From Akkermansiaceae bacterium (GTDB taxonomy: Bacteria; Verrucomicrobiota; Verrucomicrobiia; Verrucomicrobiales; Akkermansiaceae): DNA of 54,190 nt. The notes beneath the pieces were generated by a model, which was not told the origin of the DNA, ran no database searches, and was given only the letters and a program-made list of their open reading frames with translations. Every line of letters begins with the position of its first letter. Position 1 is the stretch's first letter. The stretch lies in assembly GCA_903906515.1 (NCBI GenBank), contig CAIVKO010000225.1, positions 1 through 54,190 of the forward strand. Reading direction: 5' to 3'. Shown here in pieces: positions 16,115-24,599 of this stretch. A program made the translations under genes and the position numbers.

Positions 16115-17043
16115 TTTCCTGTGACGGGTTTTGATGCGGGCGCATCGTCGTCGGTGACCACGGGTTTCCATGAGACAGGCATGACAAATCCCTTGCCGAG
16201 CAGATCTTTGGGTGTTTGTTCTCCGGAGATTTCCAACAAGGCCTTTTGCAGCGCGATGGCGGCGGTTGTGGAAACCTTGTGCATGTCGAGCATGACGGAA
16301 GTGAGCGGCATCTCCGGGGTTTCCGCGATGGTTTTGAAATCCTCCGGTTTGGCGAAGTCCACCGCACAGCTCGCGGTGAGGGCGTAACTGGACACAACCG
16401 CCAGATCGACTTTGCCGTTCATCAGAGAGTCGAGGTTTTCACCGCAACTGTTGAAGAAAAAGCACTCGCCCGGTTTGATGTTTTTCGCGGCGAGCATCTG
16501 GAGCGGGGACTGGTTTTTCTCGTAGGAGTCTTTTTGGCCGAAGGCGATGCGTTTGCCTTTCAGATCCTCCAGTGATTTGATGGATGATTTGGAGGTGGTG
16601 ACGAAATGTCCCGTCATCATGGCCTTGTCCTGGGGGTCCCGGATATCCGCCACGCGTTTGAAATCCGCACCGGATTTTTTGGATAGATGGTATGCCGTCC
16701 ATGGTTTGCAGATCACTCCGTCATGAGTCCCGGCCAGGATCGCCTTTTCCAAATCAAACACATCCAAATAGTAGGTGGGCACCAGGGTGATCTGATGGTC
16801 CTTTTCCAATTTTGCCAGCACTCCTGCGTAGTCGCGGGTTGCAATTTCGGCGATGCAGTCGCAAGCGGTTTTACGGCAGTAGATGTCATTGACCGCGATT
16901 TTCAACACCAGGCGACTGCTGTCCTTTGCGTCGGCTTTTGGCGCATCAGAAGAAGGAAGAAGGGCTGTCTCCGCAGTGGGTTCTGCCGAGGAAAGGGTGA
17001 CAAAACAGCAAGCAAGGAAGCATGAAGACAGCAGAGTTTTCAT
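16111..17043 (-). CDS. PhnD-like periplasmic substrate-binding protein of a redox operon
   Basis: A 310-residue protein with a Sec signal peptide (MKTLLSSCFLACCFVTLSSA). Residues about 45-280 follow the PhnD/phosphonate-binding fold: an N-terminal strand (LKIAVNDIY), HDGVICKPWTAYHLSKK and LEDLKGKRIAFGQKDS with the usual SSIKSLEDLKGK pattern. There is no ABC permease or ATPase partner; instead it sits between a propeller gene and two iron-sulfur genes, all with ATGA overlaps. A cysteine cluster YCRKTACDC near residue 55 is not typical of PhnD and could bind a metal or cofactor. I infer a cofactor-delivery or ligand-sensing role in the redox module, not uptake. Confidence 0.75.
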   Translation of the reverse strand: MKTLLSSCFLACCFVTLSSAEPTAETALLPSSDAPKADAKDSSRLVLKIAVNDIYCRKTACDCIAEIATRDYAGVLAKLEKDHQITLVPTYYLDVFDLEKAILAGTHDGVICKPWTAYHLSKKSGADFKRVADIRDPQDKAMMTGHFVTTSKSSIKSLEDLKGKRIAFGQKDSYEKNQSPLQMLAAKNIKPGECFFFNSCGENLDSLMNGKVDLAVVSSYALTASCAVDFAKPEDFKTIAETPEMPLTSVMLDMHKVSTTAAIALQKALLEISGEQTPKDLLGKGFVMPVSWKPVVTDDDAPASKPVTGK

Positions 17044-18407
17044 TTTCCAGGATTTTTGTTTTCCTTCGTCTCTTCGGCGGCTTTTTCTTTGCTGACGTCT
17101 TTGGCTTCTTTGAGCATCTGGATGGTACCCGCAATGCTCTTTTTGATTTGGTCCGCCTGTTTGGCCAAGCTGGTGTTGGGGTAGGCGGCCTTGATTTCAT
17201 CGATGACTTTCGCAGCAGCCGCAGCGTCACCTTTTTCCATGAGGGGAGCGATGCCTAGTCCCATCATGATCTGGGCTTTTTCCTCATCGGGCATTTCCGG
17301 ATGAGCCTTCATGATCGCCTCCGCCTCGACCTTCGCCTTGTCAAATTCCTTCGCTTCCATGAGCGGCGTGCATTTTTCCACAATCAGCTTCATGCCCGCG
17401 CTCATCTCCGGCATTTTAACTGCCTCGTCCTCCTTTGGTGCGGCCGGTTCCGGTTTGTCGGAGACTCCCGGCACGCATTTGACAACACACTTCTGTTCCT
17501 CGGATGCCAGATAGATCGAGCCCTTGCTGTCCACTGCGATGGGGATGGTGCTGCATCCTTGCACCAACTCGGTCAGGCCGGTGATCTTGGTGGAGGATTT
17601 TCCTTCCTTGTCGAAGATTTTGACGCGGGTGGGGGATTTTTCCACAGTGATGATAGATCCATCCGCAAGAACGCCGACGTTGACCGGATTGCAGCAACCG
17701 TGGAATTCATCGGGCTTGCTGCCGCGCTGGCCGAACTCGACCGACTTTTTGCCGGCGGTATAGGTTTGGACCTTGAACGCACCGAGATTGGCGACGATCA
17801 GCGAATCCGGAGTCGTGCCCGGGCAGAAATCAAAAATCCCGCAGCACAAGCGGAATACCTTGTCGATCTTGCGCGTGACTTTTCCTTCAGCTCCATTGAT
17901 TTCATAATACAGGATCTGGCTCTTGCTCAAGTCCGCGATCGCCAGTTCCTTGCCGATGAAATGGGCGTCTGAGGCGGACGCGGCTTCGGGAAGTTTGATC
18001 TCCGATACCTTGGCGCCAGCAGCATCATAGACTTGGCAGCCGATGCCGTTGGAGATCATGCGTTTGATCTTCTTGCCTTGGAAATCGACGGTTTTTTCAC
18101 TCCGATCCGTATTGAAAAGATAGATTTTCCCGTCCGCCACTGTCATCGTGGTAGGTGGAGTTTTCATGGCGGATTTGAAATTTCCAACCGCTTTTCCATC
18201 GGCATCGTAGAGCATGACCGTGCCGTCATTGAGGAGGACGATGACCTGGTCCTTGGCATCCACGGAGACACAGATCGGGGCGGCCTTCATTTCCTGTGCT
18301 CCGAAGGATTTATCCACCTTGTAGGCGGGGGCAGCCGCGCTTGTAATGGAGGGAAGTGACAGTAGCTCGATGGCGACTCCGAGGATTCTGCTGAATTTGT
18401 GTTTCAT
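17040..18407 (-). CDS. Secreted NHL-type beta-propeller protein with helical C-terminus
   Basis: A 455-residue protein with a signal peptide (MKHKFSRILGVAIELLSLPS, cleavage near SAAAPA). Residues about 30-310 contain repeated beta-propeller blades of the NHL/6-bladed type (ICVSVDAKDQVIVLLNDGTV; IPIAVDSKGSIYLASEE). Several cysteines are clustered in this part: FRLCCGIFDFCPG, FHGCCNPVN, QGCSTIPIA, KCVVKCVPG. The last 130 residues are helical and TPR-like (KVEAEAIMKAHPEMPDEEKA) with a Lys/Glu-rich tail. It is the first gene of the four-gene redox operon and overlaps the PhnD-like gene by ATGA. It is likely a periplasmic scaffold or electron/metal-handling partner; no enzyme activity can be assigned. 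Confidence 0.78.
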   Translation of the reverse strand: MKHKFSRILGVAIELLSLPSITSAAAPAYKVDKSFGAQEMKAAPICVSVDAKDQVIVLLNDGTVMLYDADGKAVGNFKSAMKTPPTTMTVADGKIYLFNTDRSEKTVDFQGKKIKRMISNGIGCQVYDAAGAKVSEIKLPEAASASDAHFIGKELAIADLSKSQILYYEINGAEGKVTRKIDKVFRLCCGIFDFCPGTTPDSLIVANLGAFKVQTYTAGKKSVEFGQRGSKPDEFHGCCNPVNVGVLADGSIITVEKSPTRVKIFDKEGKSSTKITGLTELVQGCSTIPIAVDSKGSIYLASEEQKCVVKCVPGVSDKPEPAAPKEDEAVKMPEMSAGMKLIVEKCTPLMEAKEFDKAKVEAEAIMKAHPEMPDEEKAQIMMGLGIAPLMEKGDAAAAAKVIDEIKAAYPNTSLAKQADQIKKSIAGTIQMLKEAKDVSKEKAAEETKENKNPGK

Positions 18408-18555
18408 GAAGTGAATCTATATTCCAGATGCACTAGGCAGGACATGAGAGTTGAGGTCAAGAATGATTCGATGGATGGCGGGATACGCCAATCATTCGAT
18501 AATTGTTGCGAAGGAACTCAGGCGGATGACCGCTGGTGGCTGAAATCGGCCGATT

Positions 18556-21500
18556 TCACTCGTGCGGTGGTTGGAAGTCGATCCGCACCTCGCCGACCTC
18601 ACGGGGGGCGGGCGAATCGAGCCATAGCGTCACTACTTTCGGGTGGTGGCCGGGTTTTCCCCATTGGGTGTGGATCACGGCGCGCACGGTGGTCGGACGC
18701 GCGGAGGAGCAGAGGATTTTATAGGTGCCGGGCATGGCATTGCGGCACATGTATTCCAAAACTCCGTTTGAACCGATGATGCGTCCACCAGGGGGATCGG
18801 TGCGGGAAAACGATGTGCCACAAACAAAATCGCCGGGCGACTGCACGCTGAAGTCAAGTTGGCCATTCGCCTCGGAGGAGCTGATCACAATCCGGATGTC
18901 AGACGGGAGATTGCTAAGGAGGAAGTTCGGCTTTGCTCCGGTGTTCATATCGGTGGCCACGATGGCGGCGAGATCTCTGGATTTCCAATTGGAGATTCTA
19001 ACGTCCACGCCATTGCTCACGCCGGTCATTGCTAGTGAAAAACGGTCAAGTGTCAGTAATTCGGCGGAAGGATCGATGGTCTCTGCCGTGTGCAAGGCAT
19101 CACCGGCATCTTTCACGAGTCCTGCCTCTGCAAGCCAGTAGGCGTAGGCACGCAGCGCGGCGATGTCGCCGGGGCGCATCTCGACGATGTTGGAAAGCAC
19201 GCGGCGGGCAAGATCGGTGTGCTTATTGGCAAACAGGATGCGTGAAACTTCGATGTAAAATCCTTGCGGATAGTCCGAGCTGGCGGTGAGTTTCCGATAC
19301 TCCGTTTCTGGATCCTTGCCGCTGTTGATTGCTTTGGTAAAGTTTTTTAGGTCGGGTATCTTGATCTCCGAAGTCAAAATCGTGTGGATATTTTCAGCGG
19401 CTGGCGATGCCGCGTCGGGGATGGCATGGAAGGGTTTGGTGCCGCCTGCATTCTCTTTTCCTATGGCGGTGGTTTCGTTCGGTAGCACTTCATAAGGATC
19501 GCCTTGTTCGCGGATGGACTCAGCCTTGCGGGGATCCGCGGGAGCCACAGCCTCCGCGAAGGGATCGCATGCCAAGTCGTTAGTTCTGTAGGCTCTTCCG
19601 ATCACCACCATGTCACCGGGAAACAAGGGGACATCCTGGTATTTCTCACTAAGTGTGTTATAGACGATTCTGCCCGCATTTCGATAGAGAGTCACGTTGT
19701 CCGGCGAACCTAACGGATGAAACCCGCCGCCTTTGGCGATGGCTTGTTTGAGCGTCATTGGGGAATTGTTGGTGATGACGCCGGGATTGGTGACCAGTCC
19801 GCGCACTGAAACCGCGAGCGGTTTGCCTTGCGGTGGCGGATGCAGCGGCGTCTTGAAAAGGTCCGGGCCTTGTTTGTGGAGGCTGTCGATGATTTTCAAC
19901 CAGGATTGGTAATCCTCCGCAGTCTTGAGGTTTTTCTTGTTGCGAATCGTCTCCATCGCCTTGTCATGCCAACTGACGATGGTGTTGAATGCAGCGGCGT
20001 CTCGGCGGGCAGGTTCAAATTGCGATTCCACGGCCTTTTTCCAGATGGCGACTTGTCGCAAGCGCGGAAGGATGATGGCCTCATAACCGGGAAATTTCTT
20101 ACCGAACCATTCGAGTTTCTCTTCCCAAGCGATTTCGCGTGGTTTGTTTCGTTTCATCCGTTCCGCCAACAATTTGTTGTATTCCTCCTGCAGTTCTGGT
20201 TCGGGTGGCCGGATGCAGTGCACGACATAATCTTGAAGCTCTTCGAGCACGATCAGTGAGGTGAAGTCGCTGACTAAGCCGTGCTTTTGACAGTGCGCGA
20301 TGATGCGTTGTCGATCAGGGCGTTCCTGTTGTTCCAGATCGGCGAGAACACGCTGTGCCTCAAGCCGACCGATGACTCTTGTGTCGCCGTTCGTTTTCGC
20401 CGGTTGATAGTCCACCTTCCGGGTGGTGATGGGTTCCTTGCCATAGCCGTAAACGAGTTCGATGGATCCCGCCTGTTGTTTCTTCATCGTTCCGAAAATC
20501 CTCACCGTTTGGCCTGGCAGGATGTCCTTATCCGTGACCTGTCGGGTGATGTTCCCATCCTTGACCGCGAGCAAGGCCAGAGGTTGTTCGGTCAGTTTCC
20601 GTAGTGCGGATTCCATCGATTCATTGGCGAGGTCAATCACTCCGCTGTCGGGAAATCTGCCGGCTGCTACCGCGTATAATGTGCGATCCGCCGCGCCGGA
20701 ACGGATGAAAACCAGCGGGGGAATGACCGATGAAGCGGTTGTTCCCAATGTGCTGATACCGTCGCCCGCATGGACGACAAGGTCTGCGACTCCGTCCGGC
20801 ACCCGCATCGCTGATAGATCGGTGGCTCCGTCGTAATGCACCGACTGTAGTTCGGCTTTGAGCTTCTGCCAGTTTCCACGGCGGATTTCGAATTCACCGG
20901 CGTCCGTCATCCTGTCGCGCAGCAGGCGCAGGCTCACCCGAGTGTTGCCGATATTGGTAAACCACTGGTCTAACAATTTATATTCCTTCTCGTGGTCGCG
21001 GTCCGTGCCGGATGCCGAGGCATCCCAAACCAGCATGACCTTACCCGGAATCGGACGTGGCCTTGGGGCTGAATTCGGAGCTCGGTCACGGAGGTAGAAT
21101 GCCGGATTTTCGTTGTTGTCCACGATCACTGAAGTGCCGGTGAATTCCTTGAACGTCAGCTTCAAGACGCCTCCGATTTTGGAATCCTTTTGTTCCGCCT
21201 TGAGGCTGCCATCATCGGATATGGTGAACTCCAGGCCAGCGGCTTGGGTGATTTGCTTCATATCCAGCGCGTCGCCGTGGAGTTGGCAGGTGAAGGCATT
21301 CAGACGCTCCGCGAAATCGAGTGGCAGCGAATATACAACCTCCTTGCCATCATGGGGCAGGATTTCGTTGTAGCGGATTCGGAGTTGTTTGGTGCCATTG
21401 GCCGGCACCGGATAGACCTTGGTGCGATAGACGTTGCCGGCCTCACGCTCGACTATACCCGGATCGACCATCCGCCGCTTCACGGTTTCATAGGCGATGC

Positions 21501-21813
21501 GTGCGCGTTCCTTCTCCGCCGCCACGCCCTCGCGAAGTTTTCCATTCACTTCAAGCGCGTAGCTGGATACCGTCGCACCTTCCGGCAGAGGCAGCACGAA
21601 CTCACCTTCCACCGCGCGGCCGCTATCGTTGCGGAAGTTGAGCAGAAACTCGGTCTCCGCCACGTCGCCTAGAAATGTCACGGAAACATCCGCACGTTCG
21701 ATCTGCAACAGTTGGATCGTCCCGTTTTCCTGACGCACCGACATTCGCGGAGCCTGAGCGGAGGCAACCAGCGGAAATGTGAGAAGCAGAGATAAGGAGA
21801 GCAGTGTTTTCAT
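18556..21813 (-). CDS. Secreted VIT-VWA protein with SLBB and DUF2135-like domains
   Basis: A 1085-residue secreted protein (signal MKTLLSLSLLLTFPLVASAQ). Domains in order: VIT (about 25-165; VEGEFVLPLPEGATVSSYAL), a von Willebrand A-like region with the MIDAS pattern DASAS near 262, a helical middle (about 520-650), an SLBB beta-grasp domain (about 660-740; VRGLVTNPGVITNNSPMTL ... LFPGDMVVIGR), a TPR-like stretch (about 820-930) and a C-terminal DUF2135-like domain (about 940-1040; DIRIVISSSEANGQLDFSV). VIT-VWA-DUF2135 proteins are known in bacterial envelopes, but the inserted SLBB domain, usually found in polysaccharide-export proteins, is unusual. The companion fragments at 21826-22771 lie 12 bases upstream in the same direction. 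Function unknown; cell-surface adhesion or polysaccharide binding is an inference. Confidence 0.82.
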   Translation of the reverse strand: MKTLLSLSLLLTFPLVASAQAPRMSVRQENGTIQLLQIERADVSVTFLGDVAETEFLLNFRNDSGRAVEGEFVLPLPEGATVSSYALEVNGKLREGVAAEKERARIAYETVKRRMVDPGIVEREAGNVYRTKVYPVPANGTKQLRIRYNEILPHDGKEVVYSLPLDFAERLNAFTCQLHGDALDMKQITQAAGLEFTISDDGSLKAEQKDSKIGGVLKLTFKEFTGTSVIVDNNENPAFYLRDRAPNSAPRPRPIPGKVMLVWDASASGTDRDHEKEYKLLDQWFTNIGNTRVSLRLLRDRMTDAGEFEIRRGNWQKLKAELQSVHYDGATDLSAMRVPDGVADLVVHAGDGISTLGTTASSVIPPLVFIRSGAADRTLYAVAAGRFPDSGVIDLANESMESALRKLTEQPLALLAVKDGNITRQVTDKDILPGQTVRIFGTMKKQQAGSIELVYGYGKEPITTRKVDYQPAKTNGDTRVIGRLEAQRVLADLEQQERPDRQRIIAHCQKHGLVSDFTSLIVLEELQDYVVHCIRPPEPELQEEYNKLLAERMKRNKPREIAWEEKLEWFGKKFPGYEAIILPRLRQVAIWKKAVESQFEPARRDAAAFNTIVSWHDKAMETIRNKKNLKTAEDYQSWLKIIDSLHKQGPDLFKTPLHPPPQGKPLAVSVRGLVTNPGVITNNSPMTLKQAIAKGGGFHPLGSPDNVTLYRNAGRIVYNTLSEKYQDVPLFPGDMVVIGRAYRTNDLACDPFAEAVAPADPRKAESIREQGDPYEVLPNETTAIGKENAGGTKPFHAIPDAASPAAENIHTILTSEIKIPDLKNFTKAINSGKDPETEYRKLTASSDYPQGFYIEVSRILFANKHTDLARRVLSNIVEMRPGDIAALRAYAYWLAEAGLVKDAGDALHTAETIDPSAELLTLDRFSLAMTGVSNGVDVRISNWKSRDLAAIVATDMNTGAKPNFLLSNLPSDIRIVISSSEANGQLDFSVQSPGDFVCGTSFSRTDPPGGRIIGSNGVLEYMCRNAMPGTYKILCSSARPTTVRAVIHTQWGKPGHHPKVVTLWLDSPAPREVGEVRIDFQPPHE

Positions 21814-21825
21814 GATGTTGGAAAG

Positions 21826-22167
21826 TCATTTTCCCACCGGCAGTACATCGCAGCGCACGAAGACGAGGATCTTGCGAAGCGTGGCGGGAACGAGATCTGC
21901 GGGTTTGGGGGTGATGGTCGCGGTGAGTTCGAACTTGCCGTTCACAAGAGTGATCTGGGTGTTATTCCGCCAAGTTTCGAAGACTGGCTGACGATAGGAT
22001 GCATCGCCCCATTCATCCGTGTATTTCTTGATAATGTCGAGTCGGGATAGAGCAACAATCTCGGGGATGAATTGAAGTTCGATCAATTGGCCGCTTTCGT
22101 CCACGGTCGGTTCGATCTCCAAGGTCACACCGGTATTCCTCGTTTCATAGGCGATAGGGCACGTCAA
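21826..22167 (-). pseudogene. C-terminal part of a probably frameshifted secreted protein
   Basis: An open frame of 113 codons carrying PIAYETRNTGVTLEIEPTVD and ELQFIPEIVA, a second copy of the domain found in the frame just upstream (TPTAFETRNLGSMLEIEPTI ... LRFIPEVV). It has no signal peptide, and its best start is a TTG at 22167 inside the upstream gene. The two frames overlap at 22145-22167 and differ by +1. The C-terminal NTQITLVNGKFELTATI resembles the end of secretin-associated domains in related bacteria. It is best read as the second half of one gene split by a frameshift, unless it is translated by coupling or programmed frameshifting. Confidence 0.6.
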
Positions 22168-22771
22168 AGGAGGACGAGGCGATGGCGGACTTGGTGGTGG
22201 TTTGATTGCCTGCGTGATAGACGACTTCAGGGATGAATCGCAAGTCGATCAGCTTTCCTGATTCGTCGATCGTGGGTTCGATTTCCAACATGGAGCCGAG
22301 GTTGCGGGTTTCAAATGCGGTTGGGGTGGGGCCGACGGCGAAGTCGCGGGGATTGACCTTGGATTTGTCAGCTTCTTCCTTGTCCTTGGACTCGACTTTC
22401 TCGGGTATGGTGGCCGGGTCGTATTCGGTGGGGTAGATGAATTCCTCGATCGACTCGCTGGTGGACCTTTGTCCGCTGCGGCCGGTGCAGAGCATGGTTT
22501 CCACGATGTTGGCCTTGCCGTCCTTGACGAGTTGGGCGACCTTATTACGCAGTTCGCCGTCGTTGGCAGAGGAATGCGGACCAAACATCAACTCGGTGAA
22601 TTGTTCGTGGGAAACATCGATCAACTCGACCTGGACGCGAACCAGCTTTGGCAATCCTACGTTTTCACCGAGCGGATCAAACTCCTGTGTGCCTTGTTGG
22701 GCACGGGGGGGCGTGGTGAGGGCGAATAATGCGGAAACGACAAGGACACCTTTCAATAGGGGCGTTTTCAT
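22145..22771 (-). CDS. N-terminal part of a secreted protein with tandem ETRN/FIPE domains (frameshift candidate)
   Basis: A 208-residue frame with a clear signal peptide (MKTPLLKGVLVVSALFALTT, cleavage near PRAQQ). Residues 40-60 (LVRVQVELIDVSHEQFTELM) and 85-110 (AQLVKDGKANIVETMLC) resemble the secretin-family pattern of verrucomicrobial proteins, followed by one copy of an FETRNLGSMLEIEPTID ... FIPEVV domain. It ends abruptly at a TGA (22147-22145) just where a second domain copy continues in the +1 frame (21826-22167). Restoring the frame would give a protein of about 320 residues. It lies upstream of and in line with the VIT-domain gene, suggesting joint function at the cell envelope. 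Confidence 0.65.
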   Translation of the reverse strand: MKTPLLKGVLVVSALFALTTPPRAQQGTQEFDPLGENVGLPKLVRVQVELIDVSHEQFTELMFGPHSSANDGELRNKVAQLVKDGKANIVETMLCTGRSGQRSTSESIEEFIYPTEYDPATIPEKVESKDKEEADKSKVNPRDFAVGPTPTAFETRNLGSMLEIEPTIDESGKLIDLRFIPEVVYHAGNQTTTKSAIASSSFDVPYRL

Positions 22772-22868
22772 AAACTACAGTGAGGGTGGGGGATTTCCGT
22801 TGAAATACCAGTTGAAAACGCGCGTGGGAGCATTTTGGGGTTGCGGCTTCCGGTCGGCTTGATACGTC

Positions 22869-24011
22869 GTGGTCATCGATACTTCTCTTTCCATCATCGG
22901 CATGGGCGCGTTGTCCGCTCTGGGCGCGGATGTTCCATCGCATCATGCGGCGGTGTTGGCCGGGCGCGTGCCATTTCAACGGCTGGGAAAACTGCTCGGA
23001 CCTGAGAGTAAGCATGCGATGCGACCGGGTGCCTGGATTGAAAACCGCTCGCTGTTGATGCATCGGAAGTGGGCACCTGCGACCATGGCCGCGCTGCATG
23101 TGGCCCGGGAAGCCATCGCCGATGCCGGATGGACTGCAGATGATCTTCGTGATGCTGCGTTGGTGGTGGGAACCAGTCGTGGCAATGCGGCTGGTTGGTT
23201 GGGGCCTTGGCCGGGTCGCAGACCCTTCCGTCTGATGGCGGCTAGCAATACCATCCATAGCGAACCGGCGTCCGCCATCACGATCGAATTTCAAATCACC
23301 GGGCCTAATCATGTGTTGGCCAGCGGATGTGCCGCGGGTCTTGATGCGATCGGCGTGGCGATGATGCTCGTCAGATCCGGCCTCGCGCCTCGTGCGCTGG
23401 CTGTGGCGGTGGATCTGCCGCTGGTTCCGATGTTGTTGGATAACTACGCGGCATCGGGTATTCTATCCGATTCATTGGTTTCCGATCCCTACCGAGCGGG
23501 AACCTCCGGGTTTGTCCCCGGTGAGGGCGCAGCCGCACTAGCCATCGAATCGAAACCTGGGAAATACCCACAACTCGCACATTATGGATGCAACTCGGAT
23601 GCTTGTGATCCGGTCGGTATACCCAAGGATGGAGGGCGCACGCCGTGTTTGTTCGACCAGGTGAAAAACCCTGCATTGCGACCGGTTGCGGTTTGCCCGC
23701 ATGCCACCGGCACAGCCGTGCAGGCGGCGGCGGATCCGGCGGTGCTGGCGCGGGTGTTTGCGGATTCCCGGCCGTCGCTGCATTTTCTCAAACCCTTCAC
23801 CGGCCACACGATCGGTGCCAGCGGCATGTTGGAGAGCGTGATACTGGCAAGTTTCCTCAAGCATGGAAACCTGCCACCCAATCTGCCCGGCCTGCATACA
23901 CCGCCGGGTTATGATGCGCCCGACCACATGATTGCAGCTACCGGAGCGGTTGCCAAACTGTCCCACGGGATGGGCGGTCATAATGCATTGCTCATTCTCA
24001 CCCGAGCCTGA
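22869..24011 (+). CDS. Stand-alone beta-ketoacyl synthase family protein
   Basis: A 380-residue thiolase-fold condensing enzyme from a GTG at 22869 (MVIDTSLSIIGMGALSALGA, the usual KS N-terminal strand). The nucleophile lies in LASGCAAGLDAIG (Cys near 154), the first active-site His in CPHATGTAVQ (near 278) and the second in KPFTGHTIGASG (near 312), so all three catalytic residues are present. GFVPGEGAAALAIE is also typical. It is shorter than FabF (about 410). There is no acyl carrier protein or other fatty-acid or polyketide gene nearby; an L,D-transpeptidase gene follows after 8 bases. It might make an unusual acyl chain for the envelope or a pigment. Confidence 0.85.
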   Translation: MVIDTSLSIIGMGALSALGADVPSHHAAVLAGRVPFQRLGKLLGPESKHAMRPGAWIENRSLLMHRKWAPATMAALHVAREAIADAGWTADDLRDAALVVGTSRGNAAGWLGPWPGRRPFRLMAASNTIHSEPASAITIEFQITGPNHVLASGCAAGLDAIGVAMMLVRSGLAPRALAVAVDLPLVPMLLDNYAASGILSDSLVSDPYRAGTSGFVPGEGAAALAIESKPGKYPQLAHYGCNSDACDPVGIPKDGGRTPCLFDQVKNPALRPVAVCPHATGTAVQAAADPAVLARVFADSRPSLHFLKPFTGHTIGASGMLESVILASFLKHGNLPPNLPGLHTPPGYDAPDHMIAATGAVAKLSHGMGGHNALLILTRA

Positions 24012-24019
24012 AACCGCCC

Positions 24020-24481
24020 GTGCGACTCTCCATATCCATTGATGAGCAGGTGCTGCGTGTCATCCGCTGCGATCAATGCATCCGCGAATATCCGGTGTCC
24101 ACCGCACTCAATGGAGAGGGATTCGCCGTCGGTAGCTATCGCACGCCAACAGGAATGTTCCGCATCTGCGAGCGGATCGGAGATGGAGAACCGAGCGGTA
24201 GAATCTTCAAGGCACGGGTAGCCGTTGGGTTATGGGACCCATCCGAGTCATCCGATGATGACTTGATACTAACGAGAATTCTTCGTCTTGAGGGACTGGA
24301 AGCCCGCAATGCGAACACCTTTGAACGATGCATCTATATCCATGGCACCAACCGTGAGGATCAGATCGGTCAGCCTGCAAGCCACGGTTGTATCCGTCTG
24401 ACGAACGCTGATATCATTGAGTTGTTTGATATGACAACTGTGGGTGATGATGTGGCAATCCTTCCATCCCACCAAGGTTAA
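24020..24481 (+). CDS. L,D-transpeptidase (YkuD domain)
   Basis: A 153-residue protein with a GTG start at 24020, consisting of little more than a YkuD catalytic domain: an N-terminal strand pair (MRLSISIDEQVLRVIRC), GSYRTPTGMFRI, the conserved IYIHGTN, and QPASHGCIRLTNADI with the catalytic Cys near 124. L,D-transpeptidases cross-link peptidoglycan or attach proteins to it. No signal peptide or membrane helix is visible from this start, which is odd for a periplasmic enzyme; ErfK/YkuD proteins without an export signal do exist. It follows the ketosynthase by 8 bases, so the two are probably co-transcribed. Confidence 0.88.
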   Translation: MRLSISIDEQVLRVIRCDQCIREYPVSTALNGEGFAVGSYRTPTGMFRICERIGDGEPSGRIFKARVAVGLWDPSESSDDDLILTRILRLEGLEARNANTFERCIYIHGTNREDQIGQPASHGCIRLTNADIIELFDMTTVGDDVAILPSHQG

Positions 24482-24599
24482 TCCGGTCGGAAACGGAGTA
24501 ATATGTTATAAGATCCGCATGGTTTCATGGTGGTCATGACGACATACTTCGCGTTTTTTTCTTGCGGTGAATCCATAATGGGTGCATGTTTCGAGCGTT

